This document shows, piece by piece, positions 16,524-23,323 of a stretch of 37,942 bases of DNA. This stretch comes from an uncultured archaeon (lineage in GTDB: Archaea; Halobacteriota; Methanosarcinia; Methanosarcinales; Methanoperedenaceae): positions 1-37,942 of the forward strand of contig CABMCA010000055.1 of NCBI GenBank assembly GCA_902384525.1. The letters run 5' to 3'. Every line of letters begins with the position of its first letter. Position 1 is the first letter of the stretch. Made by a program: the position numbers and the translations under genes. The notes beneath the pieces are model-generated. The model did no database searches and was not told the origin of the DNA. It saw only the letters and a list, made by a program, of their open reading frames with translations.

Positions 16524-18335
16524 ATGGTTCAGAGGGAAGCAATCAAAGGAGTTATAAAATCACTGGGTCTTGTTTTTGGGGATATAGGAACAAGCCCCAT
16601 TTATACTCTTACTGTTATTTTTCTCCTGACTTCTAAAACACAAGCCCATGTTATGGGAATTATATCATTGATCATATGGACGCTTATTATAGTGGTTACC
16701 GTTGAGTATGCATGGCTTGCTATGAGCCTTGGACAAAAAGGTGAAGGGGGAACCATTGTTCTGAAGGAAATCCTTGTACCTGTGTTAAAATCCGGAAGAA
16801 ATGTAGCATTTGTCTCGCTCCTTTCCATTATTGGTATTTCTCTTTTGTTCGGAGATGGCGTAATTACTCCAGCTATCAGCATACTGAGTGCTGTCGAAGG
16901 AATGGCATTTATCCCCGGGCTTGAAGAAATAAGCCAGAGAACTATTGTTATCATCGCAGCAATGATCGCAATTGCCCTTTTTGCAATCCAGAAAAAAGGG
17001 ACTGAAAAAGTTTCATGGGCGTTTGGACCCGTCATGGTCTTATGGTTTTGCGCAATCGCTCTTTCCGGTTTTATTTCCATAATTAATGTCCCCTCGATAT
17101 TGCTGGCGATTAATCCGTATTATGCAATAAAATATCTAATGGAGAACAACATTTCCGGATTCTTTCTGCTTTCCCAGGTCATCCTCTGCGCAACAGGAGG
17201 TGAAGCTTTATTTGCCGATATGGGACAGCTGGGCAAGCTTCCCATAATCAGGGCATGGTATCTGGTATTTATTGCTCTTTTATTAAATTATCTTGGGCAG
17301 GGAGCTTTCATTATCCAGCATCCTGAAACAAAAAACGTTCTTTTTGAGATGGCATTCCATGAGGCCCGTATCCTTTATATTCCATTTCTCATACTTAGTA
17401 TTTTTGCAACGATAATCGCTTCTCAAGCCATGATCAGCGGGATGTTCTCCATAGTATATCAGGGGATTACGACCCGCGTTTTACCTATGCTTAAAGTTGA
17501 TTATACTTCAACAAAACTACAGTCGCAGATATACATCGACTCAGCAAACTGGTTTTTACTTTTCTCGGTTCTATTTATCATGTTCGTGTTCAGGAAATCC
17601 GAATACCTTGCGGAGGCATATGGTCTTGCTGTCACCGGAACAATGGCGCTTACGGGAATAATGATGACCTGGATATTTTATTTGAAAAATGAAAGGTCAA
17701 AATTTATTGTTGCATTTCTTGTAACATTTGTAGATATGGTTTTTCTTACTTCAAGCCTGCACAAAATACCCTATGGAGGTTACTGGTCTATAATGCTTGC
17801 TTTAATACCGTTTTCCATAATAATGATTTACACTACAGGGCAGAAAAGACTTTCAGAAGCGCTTTCACCAATGCCTCTTGATGCTTTTCTTAATGAGTAT
17901 GAAGAATTATACAGGACTGTGCCCAAAATAAAAGGAACAGCTCTTTTCTTTGCAAGAGATATACAGAAAATCCCTCCTTATATAAATAGTACGATGTTCA
18001 TGAATAACATCATTTATGAGGATAACATAATTGTCTCTCTTATAAAAACAGAGAATCCCTATGGCATTTCAGGCTCCTTCAAGAGCTATCTTGCAGATGG
18101 ATTAAGAGTATTTGAGATATATATGGGCTATATGGAAGTAGTTGATGTTGAAGCTCTATTAAAGGAGAATGGAATAGAGGAAAAGACCATATTCTATGGT
18201 CTTGAGGATATTGTTTCAGATAATATTGTCTGGAGGATATATTCGTTGATAAAGAAGATTACACCCGCCTTCGTCCAATTTTATAAACTTCCGCCTCACA
18301 AGCTTCACGGTGTTATCTCAAGGATAGAAATGTAA
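16524..18335 (+). CDS. kup: Kup-family potassium uptake protein
   Basis: 603 residues of the KUP/HAK/KT K+:H+ symporter family. The hallmark GDIGTSPIYT is at residues 19-28, directly in the first membrane helix. About 12 hydrophobic segments extend to residue ~440, followed by a cytoplasmic domain of about 160 residues (DAFLNEYEELYRTVPKIKGT and onward) that is usual for the family. FGDGVITPAIS (about 111-121) and CATGGEALFADMGQ (about 226-239) are conserved pore segments. It stands alone, without a regulatory gene beside it. Confidence 0.94.
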   Translation: MVQREAIKGVIKSLGLVFGDIGTSPIYTLTVIFLLTSKTQAHVMGIISLIIWTLIIVVTVEYAWLAMSLGQKGEGGTIVLKEILVPVLKSGRNVAFVSLLSIIGISLLFGDGVITPAISILSAVEGMAFIPGLEEISQRTIVIIAAMIAIALFAIQKKGTEKVSWAFGPVMVLWFCAIALSGFISIINVPSILLAINPYYAIKYLMENNISGFFLLSQVILCATGGEALFADMGQLGKLPIIRAWYLVFIALLLNYLGQGAFIIQHPETKNVLFEMAFHEARILYIPFLILSIFATIIASQAMISGMFSIVYQGITTRVLPMLKVDYTSTKLQSQIYIDSANWFLLFSVLFIMFVFRKSEYLAEAYGLAVTGTMALTGIMMTWIFYLKNERSKFIVAFLVTFVDMVFLTSSLHKIPYGGYWSIMLALIPFSIIMIYTTGQKRLSEALSPMPLDAFLNEYEELYRTVPKIKGTALFFARDIQKIPPYINSTMFMNNIIYEDNIIVSLIKTENPYGISGSFKSYLADGLRVFEIYMGYMEVVDVEALLKENGIEEKTIFYGLEDIVSDNIVWRIYSLIKKITPAFVQFYKLPPHKLHGVISRIEM

Positions 18336-18361
18336 AATATATTTTGTCATTATAAAAATTA

Positions 18362-18406
18362 TGCTCATAAGGTTTAAATATAATCGTATTATATACAGTT
18401 TTGCAG
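18362..18406 (+). promoter_or_regulatory. TATA box for the secreted repeat protein gene
   Basis: TTTAAATATAA at 18373-18383 lies 25 bp before the ATG at 18407, so the message could be leaderless. No Shine-Dalgarno sequence is visible before any of the candidate starts. Confidence 0.45.
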
Positions 18407-19579
18407 ATGATCCCGAACCGGAAAAAAAGTTTTAACATGATGAATAAATTCTCATATCTTTTATTGATCTTATTAATTTTTTCAATACCTGTTAACGCCC
18501 TTAAAAATGCCACTTTTTTCATGGAAAATAATACAGGATTGAATTTTAAGGATGGAGATTACAAAGTGGAGATTATCGAAATTAGTAAACCCGGAGATAT
18601 GCCTTTTGTAAAAGTCAATTTGACTACAGGCGGATTATCGGGAAAGTATAATTTATATAAAGACGAAGATCCTTCTATTAATAATGAACCATATAATCAA
18701 ATCAGACTTAATACCTCCTTTATTACTCAAACAGGTGCGAGGATCACAGTGGAATATCCTGATGCGTGGTCAAGTCCGGAAAAATATACAATCGAAGTAC
18801 CCATTGTTGCCGAGAAAATACCAGAAATCGTGTTAACAAAATCAGTCGATAAAACAACACTGAATAAAGGTGATGTTGTTGAATTTAAATTGATATTGGA
18901 AAACACAGGTAATGGGACAGCTTACAATCTTACTCTGGAAGACAGGTTCCCACCAGGATTTACAAGCGCACCGGGTTCAAGATTCCCACCCTTGATACAG
19001 GATGAACTTAAAGCTGGTGAAAGCCTTGAGCTTTTGTTCGCCCTGAAGGCAGTGGAATCTGGCTCATATAACATTGAACCCACTATTGTCAAGTATAGTT
19101 CAAAAAGTGCACGATCTAATCCTGTTTCTTTAACTGTTCTTGAGGAGAAAAAAGAAAAATCCAATCTTGTCACAGTTATTACACTGGATAAATTGAATAT
19201 ATTCACAGGCGAAGCGGTCAAAGCTATTGTGAAAATCACAAACAAAGGCAATGTATCTGCTGAATCAATCCTTATAAAAGGAACTGTTCCGAAAGGAATG
19301 GAAGTAATTGAAGGAGACTTAAGACAGGCATATACAAAAATAGAACCTGATGAATCTGAAGAATATTCAGCTACCCTGAAAGCAGTTGAAAGTGGAAATT
19401 ATTCTATTCAATTAAAAACAAGTTATTCTGATGATCTGACAGGTTCCTCTGCTAATTCCGATCCTATTATTGTGACAGAAAAAGAAAAAAATTATCTGTA
19501 TATCCTTATTCCCGTGATAATAATCATAGCTGGAATAGTGTTATTTATTATGAAGAGACATAGGGAGTATAGGTTTTAG
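18407..19579 (+). CDS. Membrane-anchored cell-surface protein with CARDB/DUF11-like repeats
   Basis: 390 residues from ATG 18407 (alternatives TTG 18401 and ATG 18437). An N-terminal signal peptide (hydrophobic core YLLLILLIFSIPVNA) is followed by a novel ~100-residue domain and two immunoglobulin-like repeats. The repeats start ITLTKSVDKTTLNKGDV-like (about 140-240) and LNIFTGEAVKAIVKITNKGN-like (about 255-350); both have the pattern of CARDB/DUF11 adhesion domains. A C-terminal helix (LYILIPVIIIIAGIVLFIMK) and a basic tail anchor it in the membrane with the bulk outside. It ends 7 bp before the FtsZ-like gene, so the two may be co-transcribed. Confidence 0.75.
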   Translation: MIPNRKKSFNMMNKFSYLLLILLIFSIPVNALKNATFFMENNTGLNFKDGDYKVEIIEISKPGDMPFVKVNLTTGGLSGKYNLYKDEDPSINNEPYNQIRLNTSFITQTGARITVEYPDAWSSPEKYTIEVPIVAEKIPEIVLTKSVDKTTLNKGDVVEFKLILENTGNGTAYNLTLEDRFPPGFTSAPGSRFPPLIQDELKAGESLELLFALKAVESGSYNIEPTIVKYSSKSARSNPVSLTVLEEKKEKSNLVTVITLDKLNIFTGEAVKAIVKITNKGNVSAESILIKGTVPKGMEVIEGDLRQAYTKIEPDESEEYSATLKAVESGNYSIQLKTSYSDDLTGSSANSDPIIVTEKEKNYLYILIPVIIIIAGIVLFIMKRHREYRF

Positions 19580-19586
19580 AGGAAAT

Positions 19587-20684
19587 ATGCTGAATGTACT
19601 TATTATCGGAGTTGGACAATGCGGCAACAGGATACTTGATTCCATTAACAAGGAAGCGTTTGGGGGAAGTTCCCTTGCAAAGTATTATGGAACCCAGAAA
19701 TTCAAAAGCCACGTTGAAACTATCGCTATTAATACGGCCATAAATGACCTGAAAGAATTGAAGCATACAAAAGCCAAAGACAGGATCCAGGTGCCGCATC
19801 TGCATGGGGTTGGAGCTAACAGGAATGTTGGAAAACAGACTTTTGAGGAAAATAAAGAACTGCTGCTTCGGGTTATCGAAGAGCGCGGCGATTTTGATGT
19901 TGCATTTGTTATGGCCTCGTCATCAGGCGGGACAGGTTCGTCTTTTGCGCCTCTTTTGATAGATGCGATGAAAGAACGATATAAATACAATGTGTATGGG
20001 ATAATTGTACTCCCGTTCAGGGAAGAAGGTTCTATATATCTGCAAAATTCCATCTTTTGCGTAAAAGAATTAATGGATGGAAATTGTGATGGCACAATAA
20101 TTGTAGATAACCAGTATTTGAAACATCTCGGAAAGGATATAAAAAACGCTTATGATGAAATAAATTCTACTGTTGCAAAAAGATTTCTCTTCCTGTTAAA
20201 GGCGCTTGACAGTGAAATGATGATGGTGACCGATCTTGGGGATTTTAAAACTGTTATGTCCGGCGGAACAAAGCTTGCAACGATGGGTTTTGGTATCGGG
20301 GATAGAAATATGCCTGTAAAAGGTGTTATCCAGCATAGTATTTCACAAGCCGGTCTGCTTTTTAAGCTTGATCCTTATAAGGAATCAAACCGGGCGATGA
20401 TAATAATTGAAGGAGATCAGAAATACCTGAATATCAATGATATCACAAGTGAGGTCGAGAAGTTATCTGCTGAAATAGGACAGATATTCAAAGGTATTCT
20501 CTTACGGGAAGGACATATGCCAAAAGTGCTGACCTTGCTTTCGATAAGTTCTTCTTCTGAGCTTGACAGGTTATTTGAAATAGGTATTGATGCAGTGCAT
20601 AAAGAACGGGAAAGAAAGGAGCAGACACTGGGATTGAACCAGGAAATAAAGAACAGGCTTGAAGGATTGGAACCCCAGTATTAA
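19587..20684 (+). CDS. FtsZ/tubulin-superfamily GTPase, divergent (CetZ/FtsZ-like)
   Basis: 365 residues. The nucleotide-binding T1 loop is GVGQCGNR (8-15), closer to tubulin's GQCGN than to FtsZ's usual loop. The tubulin signature is SSSGGTGSS (111-119), where FtsZ has GGGTGTG. The T7 catalytic loop reads DLGDFKTVM (216-224), keeping both aspartates of the FtsZ NxDxxD motif though not its asparagine, so the protein should still activate GTP hydrolysis in a filament. The first 60 residues contain an insertion (about 22-42). No canonical C-terminal FtsZ peptide for SepF/FtsA is evident. Cell shape, division or surface organisation are all possible; the adjacent surface protein may be a hint. 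Confidence 0.8.
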   Translation: MLNVLIIGVGQCGNRILDSINKEAFGGSSLAKYYGTQKFKSHVETIAINTAINDLKELKHTKAKDRIQVPHLHGVGANRNVGKQTFEENKELLLRVIEERGDFDVAFVMASSSGGTGSSFAPLLIDAMKERYKYNVYGIIVLPFREEGSIYLQNSIFCVKELMDGNCDGTIIVDNQYLKHLGKDIKNAYDEINSTVAKRFLFLLKALDSEMMMVTDLGDFKTVMSGGTKLATMGFGIGDRNMPVKGVIQHSISQAGLLFKLDPYKESNRAMIIIEGDQKYLNINDITSEVEKLSAEIGQIFKGILLREGHMPKVLTLLSISSSSELDRLFEIGIDAVHKERERKEQTLGLNQEIKNRLEGLEPQY

Positions 20685-20722
20685 TCGAAATATTCATATC
20701 ACTATAAGAGGTATCGTATATT

Positions 20723-20959
20723 ATGGCAAAGGACAAGAAATTAATGCAATCTGATATTTGCAACGGATGTGGAATATGTGTAACGGTCTGCCCGCAGAAT
20801 ATTAAACTTTCAAAAGCGGATGATTTTGATATAAATAAGGCAAAGCTTGCGATCTCAGTGACAATGGGCGCAGCAGTGATCGACCAGAATGTGTGTATCG
20901 CCTGCGGCATATGCACCCGCAATTGCCCGGTATCGTCTTTGACGATCGTTCCGGCGTGA
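20723..20959 (+). CDS. 2[4Fe-4S] ferredoxin
   Basis: 78 residues with two complete cluster motifs: CNGCGICVTVCP (about 13-24) and CIACGICTRNCP (about 58-69), separated by a ~33-residue loop that is longer than in clostridial ferredoxins. It is a soluble low-potential electron carrier. The partner cannot be assigned; the gene follows the FtsZ-like gene by 38 bp with its own AAGAGG site. Confidence 0.88.
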   Translation: MAKDKKLMQSDICNGCGICVTVCPQNIKLSKADDFDINKAKLAISVTMGAAVIDQNVCIACGICTRNCPVSSLTIVPA

Positions 20960-21261
20960 GTTGTAAACATAACCCCCAAGCACCGATTTTTTGATAAATA
21001 TTCCGAGAATACTCTGCGCTCTTCGCGTGCTTTGCGGTGTTTGATATTAGACAATAACAACGAACTAATACGAACCCGAACGAACTCCGGTAGTATTATT
21101 GGTTTGTTCAAGTTAATTAAATTAGAGACAAATAATCAACCACAGAGCACACAGAGAGCACAGAGCGTACCAGTTTTCTCTGTGTCCTCTGTGCTCTCTG
21201 TGGTTTTTTCTAACACATATTTGCCAATCGATAACAATATTTCAAATTTCAGGGTTCACTC
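20960..21261. other. Repeat-rich intergenic region
   Basis: This 302-bp gap contains no gene. Around 21010-21040 there are words related to CTCTGCG/CTTTGCG. Around 21060-21085 CGAAC is repeated four times. The large hairpin at 21138-21205 dominates the right half. A T-rich, weakly structured stretch leads to the YrdC start at 21262. Confidence 0.5.
21138..21205. repeat. Long CACAGAG-word hairpin with T-run
   Basis: Two 28-nt arms (21138-21165 and 21178-21205) pair at 24 of 28 positions around a 12-nt loop. Each arm is itself built of CACAGAG/CTCTGTG words. A run of six T (21204-21209) follows, so on the plus strand it could act as an intrinsic terminator for the ferredoxin gene. Comparable low-complexity extragenic palindromes occur in other genomes, but the family is not identified here. 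Confidence 0.8.
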
Positions 21262-21843
21262 ATGCAAATAGGTACGGATATCAGGAAAGCATCAGAAATC
21301 ATAAGAAATAACGGCATAGTCATCTATCCCACGGAAACAGTATATGGCATCGGGGCAAATATTTTCTCAAATATTGCACTTGAAAAAGTGTTCGCCATCA
21401 AGAAAAGGGATAAGGATAAGCCTGTTTCTGTTGCTGTTTCTGATCTTAAAATGATGGAGGACCTTGTATATATCGGGAAAAAGGAAAGGCATTTTATTGA
21501 AATATTCCTGCCCGGACCTGTGACTGTTCTTCTTAAAAAGAGGGATTTAGTCCCTGGTGTGCTCACTTCAGGATCGGAACTTGTGGGCATACGTTTCCCG
21601 GCGCATGAAACCACTATCAATCTAATTCAACTTGCGGGAGTCCCGATAACATCCACGAGCGCCAACTTTTCAGGGGAAGCCCCGCCGCGAAGAGTGGATG
21701 AGATAAGGGTCGATGCGGATTATATTATTGACGGCGGTGAATGTAAAGGTGAACCTTCGACAGTGGTTGACCTTGTTAATCGAAAGATCATAAGGATTGG
21801 CGCAAATTTTGAAGATGTGAAGGCAGCACTTGAAGATTTTTGA
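21262..21843 (+). CDS. L-threonylcarbamoyladenylate synthase (YrdC/Sua5 domain)
   Basis: 193 residues, a YrdC domain only, without the C-terminal Sua5 domain. It makes threonylcarbamoyl-AMP for tRNA t6A modification at ANN-decoding tRNAs. Motifs: PTETVYG (23-29), KKRDKDKP (47-54), and the nucleotide-binding SANFSG (133-138). The TGA stop overlaps the TTG start of the MNT gene. Its last ~170 bp (21636-21805) are duplicated downstream at 22197-22365. Confidence 0.93.
   Translation: MQIGTDIRKASEIIRNNGIVIYPTETVYGIGANIFSNIALEKVFAIKKRDKDKPVSVAVSDLKMMEDLVYIGKKERHFIEIFLPGPVTVLLKKRDLVPGVLTSGSELVGIRFPAHETTINLIQLAGVPITSTSANFSGEAPPRRVDEIRVDADYIIDGGECKGEPSTVVDLVNRKIIRIGANFEDVKAALEDF
21636..21805 (+). repeat. 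Source copy of a 170-bp duplication (3' part of the YrdC gene)
   Basis: This segment reappears at 22197-22365 with about ten differences, including a one-base deletion that shifts the frame. It codes for residues about 126-181 of the YrdC protein. Both copies begin with GGGAGT, the breakpoint microhomology. Confidence 0.9.
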
Positions 21844-22115
21844 TCCCGGTTATACTGAAGCGAAAAAATGTTTTAAAGGAAAAATATAATGTAAAAGAGA
21901 TTGGCATATTTGGCTCTTATGTGAGAGGGGAACAAACTGAGAAAAGCGACGTAGATATACTCGTTGATTTTTATGAATTGCCTGATGTTTTCAACCTGTT
22001 AAAATTAGAACGTTCACTTCGTGGTATCTTAAAATGCAAGGTTGACGTTATAAGGAAACAAGCGATACGAAAGGAACTAAGAGACCAGATCTTATCCGAG
22101 GCTATCAGGATATGA
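21840..22115 (+). CDS. MNT-type nucleotidyltransferase antitoxin (MntA-like)
   Basis: 91 residues with a minimal nucleotidyltransferase fold: GS-x10-DxD as GSYVRGEQTEKSDVDIL (G25, D37, D39) and a third acid D69 in CKVDVIR. These proteins add AMP to the tyrosine of a HEPN ribonuclease toxin and silence it. The start is TTG overlapping the YrdC stop (TTGA), so translation is probably coupled. The HEPN partner directly downstream (ATGA overlap) is truncated, leaving this antitoxin without its cognate toxin at this locus. Confidence 0.85.
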   Translation: MIPVILKRKNVLKEKYNVKEIGIFGSYVRGEQTEKSDVDILVDFYELPDVFNLLKLERSLRGILKCKVDVIRKQAIRKELRDQILSEAIRI

Positions 22116-22210
22116 TGCGGAATTATAAACTTTTTGTAATAGACATACTGGATGCGATTGATAAAATCGATGAATTTATCGGAAATATGGATTATGGGGA
22201 GTACCGATAA
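22112..22210 (+). pseudogene. HEPN toxin remnant (5' 32 codons)
   Basis: The reading frame starts at ATG overlapping the MNT stop (ATGA) and encodes MMRNYKLFVIDILDAIDKID and eleven more residues before TAA at 22208. This is the first helix of a DUF86/HEPN toxin, which normally runs to about 110-140 residues with an RX4-6HXY active site. The frame ends exactly where the duplicated YrdC segment begins, and the catalytic part is nowhere nearby. It is therefore a broken toxin gene. Confidence 0.85.
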
Positions 22211-22365
22211 CATCCACGAGCGCCAACTTTTCAGGGGAAGCGCCGCCACGAAGAGTGGATGAGATCAGGTAAGCGCGGATTATATTATTGACGGCGGGGA
22301 ATGCAAAGGTGAGCCTTCGACAGTGGTTGACCTTGTTAATCGAAAGATCATAAGGATTGGCGCAA
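22197..22365 (+). repeat. Inserted copy of the YrdC 3' segment
   Basis: About 94 percent matching copy of 21636-21805 in the same orientation, separated from it by the MNT gene and the HEPN start. It has stops in the YrdC frame after the one-base deletion near 22270, so it is not expressed as protein. It replaces the rest of the HEPN gene. Confidence 0.9.
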
Positions 22366-22405
22366 GGATTAAATTTAAATCATATAATAATCATAGTAAT
22401 CATGA
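22366..22405 (+). promoter_or_regulatory. Promoter-like AT stretch before the 244-residue hypothetical gene
   Basis: ATTAAATTTAAATCATATAATAAT at 22369-22392 is AT-rich with a TTTAAATCATATA TATA-like core, immediately after the duplicated segment. It may have arisen with, or been brought next to, the duplication breakpoint. ATG choices are 22403 (short frame) and 22406 (long frame). Confidence 0.35.
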
Positions 22406-23140
22406 ATGCCTCCGGAAAAAAGTAATTCAAAGACATTAATAAAACTGATATTACTTATCGCAAAAAATGATGGTATTGAATTATCACTTATTACAAAAAA
22501 CAAGAGATTAAGTTTTAAGAATGTTGAACTCTTAAATGAAATGAGTTTACTGGATTTTGGATGTAAAGGGGAAAGCGCCCATAATAAAATTCCTCCCGGC
22601 ATATTGAGATTCAAAAATGATCTAGGCACATTCCAGGCCATTGCACAAATCCTTGATAACAAAGAGTTGTCAAAATTGATGATAACGAAATATTATGAGA
22701 ATAATCTAATATCATATAAAACGTATCTGACAAAATCATTCGCCAGGATCAATGAATCTTCACTTCCCGATGAGGATTACCTGGATTATGCCCTGCGCAA
22801 TTCACCTTCAACGGTTCGTTTCTTTTTGAAGGATAATGGCAGCACTGAATTATTGAAATCCACATATGATAACTATATCAAGTCCGGTAATGAAAATAGT
22901 GAAAAGTCGAAGATCGAGATGATGAACAAACATAATCTGCATCTGGTCTGGGAGAATTTGATATTTTCAAATATACAGGAAGATCATAAAAACAAGCTAC
23001 TTTTGAATCCTATTAATTATTACACCGGATACTTACCCATTACCAAGAAAACCCTTGAAAAACTCCTGGAATGGCGCCATTGCGATAAAATAGAAGAGAA
23101 AAATTTTTTCTTAAATGTGATCAATAACTTCTTTAAATGA
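22406..23140 (+). CDS. Hypothetical protein, helical
   Basis: 244 residues; not recognised. It is lysine- and asparagine-rich and apparently soluble. The first ~60 residues (KTLIKLILLIAKNDGIELSL, then KNKRLSFKNVELLNEMSLLD) could be a winged-helix or helical DNA-binding domain. Residues 90-244 are mostly helical with no transmembrane segment or catalytic motif. It lies between the broken MNT-HEPN locus and the S-layer gene. A-T-rich codon use suggests recent arrival. Confidence 0.5.
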   Translation: MPPEKSNSKTLIKLILLIAKNDGIELSLITKNKRLSFKNVELLNEMSLLDFGCKGESAHNKIPPGILRFKNDLGTFQAIAQILDNKELSKLMITKYYENNLISYKTYLTKSFARINESSLPDEDYLDYALRNSPSTVRFFLKDNGSTELLKSTYDNYIKSGNENSEKSKIEMMNKHNLHLVWENLIFSNIQEDHKNKLLLNPINYYTGYLPITKKTLEKLLEWRHCDKIEEKNFFLNVINNFFK

Positions 23141-23323
23141 ATATTTTATTTTTATTTAAATCATGTATGAATAAAAATTCATTTTAAACTGATGTTAGTT
23201 GGCTTTTGTCGGAGAAATTATTTATATATGTTGAGTTCTTATGACACAAAGGTCTTATCATGCGCTTTTTGTGACATGGAAGGCGATGGAGAAATGATTA
23301 AAAATGATTCGAGGGGAAAAAAT
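23141..23323 (+). promoter_or_regulatory. S-layer gene promoter and leader
   Basis: ATTTATATAT at 23220-23229 is a strong TATA box, placing transcription start near 23250. An inverted repeat ATGACACAAA (23241-23250) / TTTGTGACAT (23268-23277) with one mismatch sits at the start site and could be an operator or a 5' hairpin. The leader would be about 70 nt. Upstream, ATGAAT/ATTCAT (about 23168-23183) is a small hairpin after the preceding gene. Confidence 0.6.

Noticed and set aside
20488-21111. 207-codon leftward open frame.
   Set aside because: It runs antisense through the FtsZ-like gene end and the ferredoxin gene with its two cluster motifs.
23192-23323. Upstream extension of the S-layer reading frame to 23192.
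   Set aside because: The TATA box at 23220-23229 lies inside it, and the signal peptide fits only a start at 23324.
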